DNA of 64,000 nt from an uncultured Pseudomonadota bacterium (GTDB lineage Bacteria; Pseudomonadota; Gammaproteobacteria; Steroidobacterales; Steroidobacteraceae): positions 31,188 to 95,187 of the forward strand of contig CAIRLC010000018.1 of NCBI GenBank assembly GCA_903879335.1, read 5' to 3'. The notes under the pieces are model-generated. The model was given only the letters and a program-made list of their open reading frames with translations, searched no databases and was not told the origin of the DNA. Within the stretch, counting starts at the first letter, position 1. Every line of letters starts with the position of its first letter. Shown here in pieces: positions 9,672 through 20,174 of the stretch. The position numbers and the translations under genes are program-made.

Positions 9672-9730
9672 GCGAACGTCGCCACCAACACAGGAACCCC
9701 GCACCGGCTAGCCGAGGCGGGGTTTTTTTT
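9652..9730 (+). promoter_or_regulatory. Transcription attenuator (antiterminator and intrinsic terminator) before ilvC
   Basis: The terminator has arms AACCCCGC (9695-9702) and GCGGGGTT (9717-9724) with an inner CGGC/GCCG stem and then T8. An alternative 8-bp pairing links GGTGCGGG (9652-9659), at the end of the leader frame, with CCCGCACC (9698-9705), which would destroy the terminator. An upstream pairing of CTCCTT (9635-9640) with AAGGGG (9648-9653) competes for the antiterminator arm. Ribosome stalling at the Leu/Val codons (9615-9641) would free the antiterminator. Pairings were found by eye; energies not computed. Confidence 0.8.
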
Positions 9731-9807
9731 AGGGTTCTTTCAGGCTTTTCGATTTGAGTTTGGTTTAGGTTCATTCGTTTAACGACATCACTCTTGGAGC
9801 ACATCTA

Positions 9808-10800
9808 ATGCGGATTTATTCGGCGAAGGACGTTGATCAGAAGGCGCTTAAGGGCGCCACCATCGCAATCGTAGGTTACGGCAGCCAGGGCCGCGCCCAT
9901 GCGCTGAACCTCAAGGACAGCGGCTTCAACGTCGTCATCGGTGCCCGCAAGGGCGGCGCGAGCTGGAAGAAGGCTCAGAAGGACGGCCTCAAGGTTGCTG
10001 AGCCCGTCGATGCCGTCGTCGGCGCCGCATTGGTGGCCCTGCTGACCCCGGACATGGCGCAGGCCGCCGTGTACGAAGAGATCGAAGGCCACTTGGCAAC
10101 CGGCGCTGCCCTGTTGTTCGCGCATGGTTTCAATATTCATTTCGGCCAGATCAAGCCGCGCAAGGATCTCGACGTCGTCCTGATCGCGCCAAAGGGTCCT
10201 GGTGATCTCGTTCGCCGTCAGTACCAGCAGGGTCGCGGCGTGCCGTGCCTCATCGCTGTGTCGCAGAACGCGACGAAGAAGGCCAAGGTTAAGGCGCTTG
10301 CCTATGCCCACGGCATCGGCGGCACCCGCGGTGGCGTGCTTGAGACCACCTTCGAAGAAGAGACGGTCACCGATCTGTTCGGCGAGCAAGTGGTCCTCTG
10401 TGGCGGCGCCACGGAACTGGTGGTGAAGGGCTTCGAGACCTTGGTTGAAGCCGGCTACAAGCCGGAAGCGGCTTACTACGAGTGCTTGCACGAGCTGAAG
10501 CTCATCGTCGACCTGCTCCAGGAAGGCGGCATCACGAAGATGCACGAGTTCATCTCCGAGACCGCCAAGTGGGGCGCGTTCGTCACGGGCAAGCGCATCG
10601 TGAACACCGCGACCAAGAAAGAAATGAAGAAGGTCCTCACCGACATTCAGAGCGGCAAGTTTGCCCGCGGCTGGATCCGTGAGAACAAGACCGGCAAGAA
10701 GCGCTACAAGAAGGAGCTGAATGCCGATATCAAGCACCCGATCGAGAAGGTCGGCCGTCAGCTGCGCGCTCGCATGCCGTGGCTGGAGCAGGGCCGCTAA
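9808..10800 (+). CDS. ilvC: Ketol-acid reductoisomerase
   Basis: NADPH-dependent isomeroreductase that turns 2-acetolactate or 2-aceto-2-hydroxybutyrate into the dihydroxy acids used by IlvD. At 330 aa it is the short class I form: Rossmann motif [17 protein letters not shown] near residue 24, the knotted C-terminal domain with [14 protein letters not shown] and the following EGGI. GGAG lies 9 nt before the ATG. It is the first structural gene after the attenuator and is followed 20 nt later by leuA. Confidence 0.96.
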   Translation: MRIYSAKDVDQKALKGATIAIVGYGSQGRAHALNLKDSGFNVVIGARKGGASWKKAQKDGLKVAEPVDAVVGAALVALLTPDMAQAAVYEEIEGHLATGAALLFAHGFNIHFGQIKPRKDLDVVLIAPKGPGDLVRRQYQQGRGVPCLIAVSQNATKKAKVKALAYAHGIGGTRGGVLETTFEEETVTDLFGEQVVLCGGATELVVKGFETLVEAGYKPEAAYYECLHELKLIVDLLQEGGITKMHEFISETAKWGAFVTGKRIVNTATKKEMKKVLTDIQSGKFARGWIRENKTGKKRYKKELNADIKHPIEKVGRQLRARMPWLEQGR

Positions 10801-10820
10801 GCGTTAACTGGAGAGCTAAC

Positions 10821-12404
10821 ATGTCGAACCGAGATCCCAATCGCGTCATCATTTTCGATACGACGCTCCGCGATGGTGAGCAGTCCCCGGGCTGCAGCAT
10901 GACCCCGCCGGAGAAGCTTCGAATGGCGAAGGCGCTTGCGGATCTCGGCGTAGACGTGATCGAGGCGGGCTTCCCAGCCGCCTCGCGCGGCGACTGGGAG
11001 TCCGTGCAGACGATCGCCCGCGAAGTTCGCGGGCCGATCATCTGCGGACTCGCCCGCTGCAACCGGGACGATATTGAGAAGGCGTACAGCGCGATCAAAG
11101 ACGCGCCACGCCATCGTATTCACGTTTTCTTGGCCACGAGCGCCATCCATCGCGAGCACAAGCTCAACATGGCCAAGGAAGAGATCATCCGCACCGCGGT
11201 CGAAGGCGTGCGCTATGCGAAATCGATGTGCGAAGACATCGAGTTTTCGCCCGAAGACGCCTCACGGACCGAGCTCGAGTTTCTGGCGGAAGTGGTCACT
11301 GCGGTCATTGCCGCTGGCGCGACGACGATCAACGTCCCAGACACCGTCGGTTATTCGACACCGGTCGAATACGCGGAAATCTTCCAATACCTGAAGAAAA
11401 ACGTCGTCGGCATCGACAACGTCGTGCTTTCGGTGCACTGCCATGACGATCTCGGCATGGCCGTCGCCAACAGCTTATCGGCGGCGCACGCGGGTGCCCG
11501 TCAGATCGAATGCACCATCAATGGCATCGGCGAGCGCGCGGGCAATTGCTCCCTCGAAGAAGTCGTGATGGCACTGAAGACCCGCGAAGGTTTTTACGGT
11601 CTACACACCGGCGTGCAGACCACCCGCCTCTACCCGACCTCGCGCTTGCTCTCGACAACCACTGGCATGATCGTGCCGCGCAATAAGGCCATCGTCGGCG
11701 AAAATGCATTCGCGCACGAGTCTGGGATCCATCAGCACGGGATGCTCAAGCACCACTCGACCTACGAAATTATGCGTCCACACGACGTCGGTCTGTCGCG
11801 CACCAATCTCGTACTCGGCAAGCACAGCGGCCGTCACGCATTTCGTGACCGCGTCAAAGATCTAGGCTTTGAATTATCCGAGGAAGACTTGAACCGAGCC
11901 TTCACGGAGTTCAAGACGCTGGCCGACAAAAAGAAAGAACTCTTTGACGGCGACATTGAAGCCATTGTGCTGCGCACCGGCGATGCCGGCGAAGGCCCCT
12001 GGAAACTTGTCCAACTGTGGGCGTCGGCGACCGCCGGCGAGGCGTCGGCGGTTGTGCGGATGTCGCATAACGACGGCCGCGAGATCGAGCAAGGCGCCAC
12101 GGGCGACGGCCCCATCGATGCCGTGTTCAAGGCCATCGAGCGAGCGACCGGCACGCCAGCCAAACTCGTGACCTTTGATGTGCACGCAGTGACCGAAGGC
12201 GAAGATGCGTTGGGCGAGTCGATCGTTAACGTTGAGCATAACGAGCGTAGTTATCGCGGCGTCAGCCTCAGCACCAACATTCTCGAGTCGAGCGCGCACG
12301 CGTTCATCGAGTGCGTGAATCGCATCCAATCAAGCCGAGCAGAAGGCCATCGCGCGCACGCGCAGCTGTCTGCCGACAATAGTACGGTGAAGATCCCAAC
12401 ATGA
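10821..12404 (+). CDS. leuA: 2-Isopropylmalate synthase
   Basis: Condenses acetyl-CoA with 2-ketoisovalerate, the committed step to leucine. The 527-aa protein has the HMGL-like TIM barrel starting [16 protein letters not shown], the metal ligands in [32 protein letters not shown], and a C-terminal LeuA dimer domain for leucine feedback (about residues 390-515). The ATG at 10821 has GGAG 7 nt upstream; an upstream ATG at 10779 lies inside ilvC. Overlaps leuC by 4 nt (ATGA). Confidence 0.96.
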   Translation: MSNRDPNRVIIFDTTLRDGEQSPGCSMTPPEKLRMAKALADLGVDVIEAGFPAASRGDWESVQTIAREVRGPIICGLARCNRDDIEKAYSAIKDAPRHRIHVFLATSAIHREHKLNMAKEEIIRTAVEGVRYAKSMCEDIEFSPEDASRTELEFLAEVVTAVIAAGATTINVPDTVGYSTPVEYAEIFQYLKKNVVGIDNVVLSVHCHDDLGMAVANSLSAAHAGARQIECTINGIGERAGNCSLEEVVMALKTREGFYGLHTGVQTTRLYPTSRLLSTTTGMIVPRNKAIVGENAFAHESGIHQHGMLKHHSTYEIMRPHDVGLSRTNLVLGKHSGRHAFRDRVKDLGFELSEEDLNRAFTEFKTLADKKKELFDGDIEAIVLRTGDAGEGPWKLVQLWASATAGEASAVVRMSHNDGREIEQGATGDGPIDAVFKAIERATGTPAKLVTFDVHAVTEGEDALGESIVNVEHNERSYRGVSLSTNILESSAHAFIECVNRIQSSRAEGHRAHAQLSADNSTVKIPT

Positions 12405-13798
12405 CTGCGACCACCCTATTTGAGAAAATCTGGCGCGCCCACGAAGTGGTCGCGGAAACCGCTGATACGCCCGCAGTGCTTTATATAGACCTGCACCTCA
12501 CCCATGAGGTCACCAGTCCACAAGCCTATTCGATGTTGCGCGAGCGTGGCTTGCGGGTACGCCGTACCGATCGAACCTTGGCCACGATGGACCATTCCAC
12601 GCCCACTGATGCAGACCAGTTGTTCGGCCGAATCCCGATCAAATTGGAAAGCGCCGCCAAACAGGTCTCGCAGCTGGAAAAGAATTGCGCGGAGTTCGGC
12701 GTTGAGCTGTTCGCGGTCGGCAGCCCCCATCGCGGCATTGTGCACGTCATCGGCCCTGAATTGGGCGCCACTCAGCCGGGCAAAACCATCGTCTGCGGGG
12801 ATAGCCATACCAGCACGCATGGCGCTTTTGGTGCATTGGCCTTTGGTATCGGCACCACGGAAGTCGGTCATGTGCTCGCGACCCAGTGCTTACTGCAGCG
12901 CAAAGCCAAGAGCCTCGCGGTGAACGTCGAGGGCACCCTGCCCGCCGGCGTCACGGCGAAGGATCTCGTCTTGGCGATTATCCGCAAGCTCGGTGTATCG
13001 GGCGGCACTGGCTCGGTGATCGAATACCGCGGCAGCACCATCCGTGCCCTGTCGATGGACGAGCGCATGACCGTGTGCAACATGTCGATTGAAGCCGGTG
13101 CGCGCGCCGGTCTGATTGCACCCGATGAGACCACCTTTGCGTATCTCAAGGGTCGACCGCGCGCTCCGCAAGGAACGGCGTGGGACGAGGCGGTCGCGCA
13201 GTGGCGCACGCTCGTGAGCGATGAAGGGGCTACCTTTGATCGTGAAATACACATCGACGCCAGCACGCTTGCGCCGATGATCACCTATGGCACCCATCCT
13301 GGCATGTCTGTGGCGCTCGATGAGGCCATTCCCGCGCAAGGCGACGCGGTCTATCACAAGGCGCTTGCCTATATGGGCCTCACGGCCGGTCAGACCATGC
13401 TGGGCCAGCCCGTGCAGGTGGTGTTCTTGGGTAGCTGCACCAATGGTCGACTATCCGACATCGAAGCCGCTGCAGCGCTGTTGCGGGGACGCAAAGTCGC
13501 CCCGGGCGTGCAGTTCTTGGTGGTGCCGGGTTCCGACGCCATCAAGCGCGAGGCTGAGGCGAAGGGCCTTGACCTCATTTTCAAGGAAGCGGGCGCGGAT
13601 TGGCGCGAGGCCGGTTGCTCCATGTGTTTGGGCATGAATGGTGACACGGTCGCCAAGGGTGCCTATTGCGTCAGCACCAGTAACCGCAACTTCGAAGGAC
13701 GTCAGGGTGTGGGCTCGCGCACCCTGCTCGCCTCACCCGCCACCGCTGTCGCCGCTGCCGTGGCCGGTGTTGTGGCCGATGCCCGCCAGCTCACCTGA
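12401..13798 (+). CDS. leuC: 3-Isopropylmalate dehydratase large subunit
   Basis: Aconitase-family [4Fe-4S] subunit that with LeuD isomerises 2- to 3-isopropylmalate. It is 465 aa. Cluster cysteines are seen in [14 protein letters not shown] and [11 protein letters not shown]; the substrate-loop motif [20 protein letters not shown] is intact. It starts within the leuA stop (ATGA) and is followed 7 nt later by leuD. Confidence 0.96.
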   Translation: MTATTLFEKIWRAHEVVAETADTPAVLYIDLHLTHEVTSPQAYSMLRERGLRVRRTDRTLATMDHSTPTDADQLFGRIPIKLESAAKQVSQLEKNCAEFGVELFAVGSPHRGIVHVIGPELGATQPGKTIVCGDSHTSTHGAFGALAFGIGTTEVGHVLATQCLLQRKAKSLAVNVEGTLPAGVTAKDLVLAIIRKLGVSGGTGSVIEYRGSTIRALSMDERMTVCNMSIEAGARAGLIAPDETTFAYLKGRPRAPQGTAWDEAVAQWRTLVSDEGATFDREIHIDASTLAPMITYGTHPGMSVALDEAIPAQGDAVYHKALAYMGLTAGQTMLGQPVQVVFLGSCTNGRLSDIEAAAALLRGRKVAPGVQFLVVPGSDAIKREAEAKGLDLIFKEAGADWREAGCSMCLGMNGDTVAKGAYCVSTSNRNFEGRQGVGSRTLLASPATAVAAAVAGVVADARQLT

Positions 13799-13805
13799 GG
13801 TTGCC

Positions 13806-14384
13806 ATGGAACCAATTCACTCTATCCGTTCGCGCACGGTCGTCATTGCGAGCACGAACATCGACACGGACCAGCTGATGCCGGCCCGCTTCTTGACCAC
13901 CACCACGCGTGAAGGTCTGGGTAAGCATTTATTTGCCGATTGGCGCTATGACGCGGCCGGTCAACCAATCCCGTCATTCATCCTCAATCAGCCAGAAGCC
14001 GTGGGCTGCCAGATTCTCGTGGCAGGCCGCAACATTGGCTGCGGCTCGTCACGCGAGCACGCCCCGTGGGGCCTGTATGACTACGGCTTTCGAGCCGTAA
14101 TCTCGACCGAGATCGCCGATATCTTCCGTAATAACTCACTGAAAAACGGCCTAGTGCCGGTCGTGGTTGATGAAGCCACGCACGCTTGGCTTCTGGCTAA
14201 CCCGGGGGTTGAAATCACGGTCGACCTCGAGGCCCGCGTATTGCGCTTACCGGATGGCCGTGAAGTGAGTTTCCCGATCGAAAGCTTCGCGCGCTATTGC
14301 TTGCTGAATGGCGTCGATGAGACCGGCTATCTGCTGTCGCAGATTCCAGCCATTGAGGCTTATGAAGCGAGGGTTGGCGCATGA
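13806..14384 (+). CDS. leuD: 3-Isopropylmalate dehydratase small subunit
   Basis: Swivelling domain partner of LeuC. It is 192 aa starting [16 protein letters not shown], with the conserved [11 protein letters not shown] and [17 protein letters not shown] motifs. The ATG at 13806 is preceded by GAGG overlapping the leuC stop. A longer reading from 13638 is an artefact inside leuC. Overlaps leuB by ATGA. Confidence 0.95.
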   Translation: MEPIHSIRSRTVVIASTNIDTDQLMPARFLTTTTREGLGKHLFADWRYDAAGQPIPSFILNQPEAVGCQILVAGRNIGCGSSREHAPWGLYDYGFRAVISTEIADIFRNNSLKNGLVPVVVDEATHAWLLANPGVEITVDLEARVLRLPDGREVSFPIESFARYCLLNGVDETGYLLSQIPAIEAYEARVGA

Positions 14385-15436
14385 AGGCTCACATTGCGCT
14401 CTTGGCGGGTGATGGCATCGGTCCTGAAGTCACCGCCGAAGCGGTGCGTTGCCTTGAAGTGATCGCCCGCCAGCATGGCCATGACTTCCAATTCGAATCG
14501 GCCTTGGTTGGCGCCATCGCGATCGACACGACCGGCGCACCCTTACCGGATCCAACCCTCGATCTCGTCAAACGCTCGGACGCCATCCTGTTTGGTGCCA
14601 TAGGCACACCCAAATATGCTGATCCGACGTTGAAAGTCCGACCAGAGCAAGGCTTGCTGAAACTGCGCCAAGAGTTGGGCTTGTATGCCAACTTACGTCC
14701 GGTGACCTGTTTCGATGCGCTGGTCGATGTTTCGCCGCTCAAGGCTGAGTTGCTTGACGGCGTCGACATCCTGGTGATCCGCGAACTCACGGGCGGCATC
14801 TATTTTGGCGAAAAGACCCGTACCGAAACGACGGCCACGGATCTTTGCAGCTACAGCGTGACGGAGGTCGCGCGTATCGTGCGACTCGGCGCGACACTGG
14901 CGCGCGCACGCCGCGGCAAACTCACGTCGGTCGACAAGGCCAACGTCTTGGAAACCTCCCGGCTGTGGCGCTCGGTGACGCAACAGATCATGAAGGACGA
15001 GTTCCCGGACGTTGCGCTCGAGCACATGTACATCGACGCGGCGGCCATGCACTTGTTGCGCCGGCCGAGCGACTTTGACGTCGTCATCACCGAGAACATG
15101 TTCGGTGACATTCTGACGGACGAGGCATCCATGCTGCCCGGCTCGCTGGGCTTGTGCCCATCGGCTTCGCTCGGTTCGGGAACGCTGGGCCTGTATGAGC
15201 CCATCCACGGCTCTGCGCCAGACATCGCGGGGCGCGGTATCGCGAATCCGTACGCCACGATCCTGTCCGCAGCCATGCTGTTGCGACATTCGCTCGGACT
15301 TGAGGCTGAAGCCCGCCAGGTGGAAGCCGCGGTGAATCGGGCCATTGCCGACGGCGTGCGTACGGCAGACCTGAAGCCCTCAGCCGCCGCGGCGAGCACG
15401 CGTGAGGCGGGCGACGCTGTGGTCGCCCGTCTCTAA
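14381..15436 (+). CDS. leuB: 3-Isopropylmalate dehydrogenase
   Basis: NAD-dependent oxidative decarboxylation of 3-isopropylmalate to 2-ketoisocaproate. It is 351 aa with [11 protein letters not shown] at the N-terminus, [12 protein letters not shown], and the signature region [24 protein letters not shown], followed by the coenzyme motif [12 protein letters not shown]. Last gene of the ilvC-leuACDB operon; its stop lies 10 bp from the stop of the convergent alkaline phosphatase gene, with no terminator between them. Confidence 0.96.
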   Translation: MKAHIALLAGDGIGPEVTAEAVRCLEVIARQHGHDFQFESALVGAIAIDTTGAPLPDPTLDLVKRSDAILFGAIGTPKYADPTLKVRPEQGLLKLRQELGLYANLRPVTCFDALVDVSPLKAELLDGVDILVIRELTGGIYFGEKTRTETTATDLCSYSVTEVARIVRLGATLARARRGKLTSVDKANVLETSRLWRSVTQQIMKDEFPDVALEHMYIDAAAMHLLRRPSDFDVVITENMFGDILTDEASMLPGSLGLCPSASLGSGTLGLYEPIHGSAPDIAGRGIANPYATILSAAMLLRHSLGLEAEARQVEAAVNRAIADGVRTADLKPSAAAASTREAGDAVVARL

Positions 15437-15446
15437 AGACGCCCGC

Positions 15447-17435
15447 TCAACGGCTGGGGTCGTCGGCACCGCGCCGGACGGCTCCAGCCACTGAAAAGAA
15501 CACGTCCGTATTGTCGATCACGCCGTGGAAGCGTCGGCTGCCGGCGCCGAAGGCCGATAAGGGCACGTCAGCTCCCGTGTGGGTCGCAGAATCTCCCTCC
15601 ACCTGCCCATTGATCAGCCAGTCACCCGGCACATCGCGGGCGAGCGGAGTGTTCGGATATTCCTTGGGATAAACCGGGAACGGCGATGGGGCTTGCGTCG
15701 GCTGCAAGGCATCGGCCAGCGGTCGCTCATTCGCCAGCCAGTCCTCGTGCCGGTCGGCATTCGCACCGTAACCGATCAAGAGCTTGTGATCCGGATCCAT
15801 CGTCTGCGGATAGCCGTCTTCCAGTATCCGATATTGCGGGAACCCGGCCTGCTCATAGGTGCCGACCACACCGTTGCGCAGTGCAACCGCCGACGGCCTT
15901 TCTGCTCGATGCCGTAATTCTTCCGTCGACAGCCGAGATGCGCCGATGATTGATGAGCCGCCGGTCTCATGATCCGCGGTCACGAGTACGAGCGTATCGG
16001 GATGCGTGGATGCGAAGGCTTGCGCCACGGCCACGGCGCGATCGAACTCGAGCACCTCGAGGATCCAACGATCCGAATCCATCGCATGCGCCTGCTTATC
16101 GATCGAGGCGCCCTCAACCATCAGATAGAAGCCCTTAGGAGCCTTCTCCAACACGGCGAGGGCCTTCGTCGTCATCTCATCCAGCATCGGTTGATCGGTC
16201 AGGCCGAAATCGGCGGTGACGGGACTGGCGCCACGACGACCGTTGATCTTGTCGTAAGCCACGTTCATGTTGCCGTAGGCAAACAATCCGAGGATAGGCT
16301 GCGATCCACCTAAAGCGGCCAGCTCCTGCGCATTACCCACGTACGCAAAGCCCGCAGTCTGGAAATCGCGGATGAGATTTCGCTCAGGGTCCTTGGCACC
16401 GGGCGCCACCGACCACCCCCGGACCAGCGCCTCCGACAACTCGTAGTCCGTCTTCGTATTGCGACTGGAGCCTGCCGTTCCAGCGGGCAAAAACCAGCGT
16501 CGCCCGCCGCCCATCAAGACCATGAGGCCGGTCTGCGCGCGATCATCCAGATATTGATCCACGATCCCAGAGCCCGCGCCGCGATTCGCGGTATGCACGG
16601 CGTTTGCCGCGGGCGTGGCATCAAAGACATCCGCGGTGGTCACGAGGCCGAGTGCCGTGCCTTGCGTGCGATGCAAGTACTCAGCCAGATACTCGACGCG
16701 AGGATTATCGAAGGGGTCGGCCGTGTCATCGGGCCAGACGCCCTCCTCGTTATTCGCCGCCTTATTGCCGGTGACGTAGTTGGACATGCCGGGGGCCGAG
16801 TCAGTGACGATGGAGTTGAGACTGGCCGTACGGACCAAAGCCACCTCCGGGAAGGTATCCATGGCCAAACGACCCGTCGCCTTGCCTTGCGCATAGCCCT
16901 CGGCGACGATGCGCCCCGCGGTTCGATGGGCGATACCCATGCCATCGCCGAGCAAGAGGATGACGTTCTTGACCGGTCGGCCTTTCCCGACCAAAGGCAG
17001 GACCTCGAACTCGCCTTCGGCTTCACCCTGTGCGCCATCACTTTGCGTGATGTGTACGTGGAGCAGATGTCGACCGGGTGCCGCTACGCTAAAGCCGCGC
17101 TGCGATACCACGACCGTACCCGCCGGCGTCGGCCGGTGATCGCCGAGGCTTGGGTTGAGGCCGTCTCTAACGAGTTCGGGCACCCCGTTCTGCACGGCTC
17201 GTCCGTCCACCTGAAATTCAGCGCCGGTAATCTGCATCCCGGGATCCGGCACGACCGTGGCTTGCAAATCGAAGCGTTGACCGGGCAAAAAGCGCGCGAT
17301 GATCGGATCGGCAAGGCCGTGGCTGAAGCGCTCACTGGGTGGTGTCAAACGGGTCACCACCGGCACCGCATGCCCAGTGCTCGACAGTAGGCCGAAGGAA
17401 AAAGCGATGACAAGCGAACGCCCGTACAGCGACAT
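15447..17435 (-). CDS. Exported alkaline phosphatase family protein
   Basis: Predicted periplasmic phosphomonoesterase, 662 aa, with signal peptide MSLYGRSLVIAFSFGLLSST. An N-terminal domain of about 130 residues, seemingly beta-rich, precedes the alkaline phosphatase fold: metal motif LLLGDGMGIAHRTAG, nucleophile region IVTDSAPGMSNYVTGNKA, MVEGASIDKQAHAMD with metal-binding His, and VLVTADHETGGSS. The nucleophile loop reads TDSAPGMS rather than the TDSAASAT of E. coli PhoA. Start at 17435 because GGAG lies 7 nt upstream; the preceding TTG is less likely. A pho box was not looked for rigorously. Ends convergent with leuB. Confidence 0.88.
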   Translation of the reverse strand: MSLYGRSLVIAFSFGLLSSTGHAVPVVTRLTPPSERFSHGLADPIIARFLPGQRFDLQATVVPDPGMQITGAEFQVDGRAVQNGVPELVRDGLNPSLGDHRPTPAGTVVVSQRGFSVAAPGRHLLHVHITQSDGAQGEAEGEFEVLPLVGKGRPVKNVILLLGDGMGIAHRTAGRIVAEGYAQGKATGRLAMDTFPEVALVRTASLNSIVTDSAPGMSNYVTGNKAANNEEGVWPDDTADPFDNPRVEYLAEYLHRTQGTALGLVTTADVFDATPAANAVHTANRGAGSGIVDQYLDDRAQTGLMVLMGGGRRWFLPAGTAGSSRNTKTDYELSEALVRGWSVAPGAKDPERNLIRDFQTAGFAYVGNAQELAALGGSQPILGLFAYGNMNVAYDKINGRRGASPVTADFGLTDQPMLDEMTTKALAVLEKAPKGFYLMVEGASIDKQAHAMDSDRWILEVLEFDRAVAVAQAFASTHPDTLVLVTADHETGGSSIIGASRLSTEELRHRAERPSAVALRNGVVGTYEQAGFPQYRILEDGYPQTMDPDHKLLIGYGANADRHEDWLANERPLADALQPTQAPSPFPVYPKEYPNTPLARDVPGDWLINGQVEGDSATHTGADVPLSAFGAGSRRFHGVIDNTDVFFSVAGAVRRGADDPSR

Positions 17436-17504
17436 AAACACTCCAATGTCCAAGGCTCTCAGTGCCGCGGCCGCATCGTGCGGGGCGCGACGCTAACTTT
17501 CGCG

Positions 17505-18671
17505 TCAGCCCACCGAGGCCGCGCGGTCGAGTGCCGCCAAAAGATCCGCCTGCAAATCAGAGGGATCCTCGATACCCACCGAAATCCGTAACAAGCCATC
17601 CACGAGACCGGCTCGTGCCTTGGCTTCGTCAGACATCGAGGCATGGGTCATCGTCGCCGGATGGGCGATCAGGCTTTCGACCCCGCCTAAAGACTCAGCC
17701 AGGGTGAAACAACCGAGGCCGTCGACAAAGGCCTGCACGGCCGGCAAACCGCCGCGAAGCTCGAAACTCAACATGGCACCAAAACCGGACTGCTGACGTG
17801 CCGCCAGCGCGTGCTGCGGATGCGTGGCGAGGCCCGGGTAGTGCACAGCCGCTACGGCGGAATGGCCGGTTAGCGTCTCGGCCAGCGCTTGAGCGTTCGT
17901 CGCATGGACGCCCAGACGGGCGTGCAAGGTCCGCAAACCCCGCAAGGTGAGGTAACTGTCGAAGGCACCGCCGGTAAGCCCCAGACAGTTAGCCCACCAC
18001 GCCACATCCTCATGCAGTTCAGCCGTCGCTGACACCACAACCCCGCCGACGACGTCGCTGTGACCATTCAGGTACTTCGTGGTCGAGTGCGAGACGAGGT
18101 CTGCACCAAATTCGAGGGGCCGCTGCCAGACCGGCGTCAGGAAGGTGTTGTCGACGGCAACCGTCGCACCGATCGCTTTCGCCTTGGAGATCGTGCGCTC
18201 AAGATTCGTGATGCGCAGTAAAGGATTGGACGGGGTCTCGATCCACACCAAGCGCGGACGCGCCGACAAGGCCGCATCGAGCGCGGACTCGTCGGTGAAG
18301 TCGACGAAGCGCACATGCAGCGCACCCTGACGTTCGAGCGCCAGGAGGAGGCGAATCGTCCCGCCGTAACAATCGTGCGGCGCGACGACAAGGTCACCCG
18401 CTTTGCACTGCTGATGCAAGATGACGGTGATGGCCCCCATGCCGGAGGCGGTCACGACGGCGCCAGCGCCACCTTCTAAGGTCGCCAATGCCTCGCCCAA
18501 ATGATCGCGTGTCGGATTACCCGAGCGCGAGTAATCGTAACCGCCCTTGCCACCGAAACCATCGAAGGCATAGTTCGAACTCAGGTAGATCGGCGGTACG
18601 ACGGCCCGATGCGCGGCATCGGCCGCGAGCGCCGCACGCACCGTGCGGGTCCGCCGCGTCGACGAGGTCAT
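17505..18671 (-). CDS. metB: Cystathionine gamma-synthase/O-succinylhomoserine sulfhydrylase-type PLP enzyme
   Basis: PLP-dependent gamma-replacement enzyme joining an activated homoserine to cysteine or sulfide. It is 388 aa with PPIYLSSNYAF, the cofactor-binding region YSRSGNPTRDHL, SGMGAI, VAVDNTFLTPVWQRPLEFGADLV and the PLP lysine in SHSTTKYLNGHSDVVGG. It overlaps metX by ATGA, so both follow the SAM-I riboswitch. Whether it uses cysteine (MetB) or sulfide (MetZ) cannot be told by eye. Confidence 0.88.
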   Translation of the reverse strand: MTSSTRRTRTVRAALAADAAHRAVVPPIYLSSNYAFDGFGGKGGYDYSRSGNPTRDHLGEALATLEGGAGAVVTASGMGAITVILHQQCKAGDLVVAPHDCYGGTIRLLLALERQGALHVRFVDFTDESALDAALSARPRLVWIETPSNPLLRITNLERTISKAKAIGATVAVDNTFLTPVWQRPLEFGADLVSHSTTKYLNGHSDVVGGVVVSATAELHEDVAWWANCLGLTGGAFDSYLTLRGLRTLHARLGVHATNAQALAETLTGHSAVAAVHYPGLATHPQHALAARQQSGFGAMLSFELRGGLPAVQAFVDGLGCFTLAESLGGVESLIAHPATMTHASMSDEAKARAGLVDGLLRISVGIEDPSDLQADLLAALDRAASVG

Positions 18672-19672
18672 GCCGTCTCTCCTTCAATCGCTGTTGCAAA
18701 TATCGGGCGCAAAGCCTCGCCTTCCTTGAGAAAGGCGTCATGCCCAAAGAGTGAATTCAACGTCACTAAGCAACCTCGTGGCAATTTAGGTGCAAAAGCC
18801 TGCATGTGCCGATACGGGACGAGTTCGTCCTCGGGAACAGCCACCGCGGTGGTCGGCACCGTGATGGTGGCCGGATCAATACTGAACAGGTCAATCGACT
18901 CCGACAAGGCGACGAAAGATTCGGGCCGATACTGCGCCACATACGCGTCCCCGCGCGCAAACAGATAATCCTCGACGGGCAAACGATACCGGTCGGCATC
19001 TCGGCGTGCTGGACCCGAAAAACGGGCTTCAAATTCGCGTGGCGTGCGATAGGTCGTCATGGCTAAGGCACGCGCCAACTTCAAGCCACCGTTCGGATCA
19101 CCGCACTGAATACCAAAGCGCACAATCTCGCGCTCCACAGCACGCCAACCCGAGGACAAGGGATGCACGCAATCTGCCGCCGAAATGACGACGAGTCGAT
19201 TCGCCAATTGCGGATAACGCGCACCGAGGGACATCACCACTTGAGCGCCGTAGGAGGCCCCGATCGCCGCTTTCAACACGAGTCCCAAAGATTGCAGCAC
19301 ATGGGCAATCGCCTCAGCTTGATCGTGCGCACTGATCGTGGGAAACGGGCCACCGCCTCGACTTGGGCCCGTGGAGTCGGCGCTACCGCCGAGATAATCA
19401 ATCCCTAATACGCGGTACCGCTCCGTATTCAAAGCGCGACCCGCGCCAACCACCGCCGACCACCAGCCCTGATCTTCAGCACCCACCCGTCGGTGACCGG
19501 AAATACCACCGATCGCAAGTACCACGGGGGCGTCGGTTGGACCGACCAAGCGCCAGGCCAACTGTGCGCCCTCGATCGCGCCGCCGTGATGCAAAGCAAA
19601 AGGAGACGGCAAGGCGAGTACGCCTTCCGAGACCGAGATGGTGCGCGTGGGCGCTACAGACACGACGGACAT
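18668..19672 (-). CDS. metX: Homoserine O-acyltransferase (MetX family)
   Basis: Alpha/beta-hydrolase enzyme activating homoserine (acetyl or succinyl transfer) as first step of methionine synthesis. It is 334 aa with the nucleophile elbow GASYGAQVVMSLG, FPTISAHDQ before it, and C-terminal FGHDAFLKEG with the catalytic His. The ATG at 19672 has GAGGAG 5 nt upstream; the TTG one codon earlier is unlikely. In Xanthomonas relatives MetX-like enzymes use succinyl-CoA, so acyl specificity is open. Preceded by a SAM-I riboswitch whose expression platform seems to cover this ribosome site. Confidence 0.88.
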   Translation of the reverse strand: MSVVSVAPTRTISVSEGVLALPSPFALHHGGAIEGAQLAWRLVGPTDAPVVLAIGGISGHRRVGAEDQGWWSAVVGAGRALNTERYRVLGIDYLGGSADSTGPSRGGGPFPTISAHDQAEAIAHVLQSLGLVLKAAIGASYGAQVVMSLGARYPQLANRLVVISAADCVHPLSSGWRAVEREIVRFGIQCGDPNGGLKLARALAMTTYRTPREFEARFSGPARRDADRYRLPVEDYLFARGDAYVAQYRPESFVALSESIDLFSIDPATITVPTTAVAVPEDELVPYRHMQAFAPKLPRGCLVTLNSLFGHDAFLKEGEALRPIFATAIEGETA

Positions 19673-19677
19673 CAAAA

Positions 19678-19710
19678 CTCCTCAGGACTCCAGTGCGTGG
19701 AACTCCTGAG
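19678..19710 (-). promoter_or_regulatory. Ribosome-site-sequestering hairpin before metX
   Basis: On the minus strand CTCAGGA (19710-19704) can pair with TCCTGAG (19687-19681), and the GAGGAG ribosome site (19683-19678) begins within the second arm. It sits between the SAM-I aptamer and the metX ATG, so it is the likely expression platform, acting on translation. No T-run follows, which argues against a terminator. Confidence 0.6.
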
Positions 19711-19749
19711 ATGCGCATGACGCGCGCCCCATCGTGATCGATGAAGCCC

Positions 19750-19852
19750 CCTATCTACCGGCGCCCAAAGGCTCCGCAGGAGTTGGCACCTGAACGCAAA
19801 GCGCAGGTTGCCCCGGCTTCAAAGGGCCAGTCCCTCAGCCGGTCTAGATAGG
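19750..19852 (-). ncRNA. SAM-I (S-box) riboswitch
   Basis: The minus strand holds a SAM-I aptamer: P1 arms CCTATCTA (19852-19845) and TAGATAGG (19757-19750), the conserved GAGGGACTGGCCC, then TTTGAAGCCGGGGCAACC, and a downstream GGTGCCAACTCCTGC. These match the S-box core. Binding of S-adenosylmethionine should lower expression of metX-metB. No covariance search was run. Confidence 0.92.
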
Positions 19853-20126
19853 CGCGCGGAGTTTAAGTCTCCGAGTGTTCAGGGTCAACGACTGACTGCC
19901 TCGGCGGTGGGTGCACGCGTTAACACGCGCGGGCACTGGAGGCATCGCGCTGCTGCGAGCCCGTGACCGGGATCTCGACCCGCGAGCTTGCCGAAAACAG
20001 GCCCCCATCAGTCATCCGTACAGGACGAGCAGCCATCCAAAGGACACCGACGGACAAGGTCCAACCGTTCGTTTCGACGTCGCCAGTTGTAAGACGACGT
20101 CGGATATTGAGCTAGAGCGACTGAAG

Positions 20127-20148
20127 CCTCAGGTCGATAGACCTGAGG
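20127..20148. terminator. Perfect 9-bp hairpin in the 322-bp asd-metX gap
   Basis: CCTCAGGTC and GACCTGAGG pair perfectly around a GATA loop, 26 nt past the asd stop. There is no T-run on either strand, so it may be a factor-assisted terminator or an mRNA 3' end. The rest of 19853-20174 should hold the metX promoter, but I see no strong motif and no credible gene. Confidence 0.4.
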
Positions 20149-20174
20149 GTCTGAGCGTTCAGCAGGACTCGGGT

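Noticed and set aside
9509..9757. 82-codon plus-strand frame over the ilvC leader
   Set aside because: It runs through the terminator and T8 run, has no family pattern, and competes with the leader peptide frame, which explains the region better.
16554..17390. 278-codon plus-strand frame opposite the alkaline phosphatase
   Set aside because: The minus strand holds clear phosphatase motifs over the same bases.
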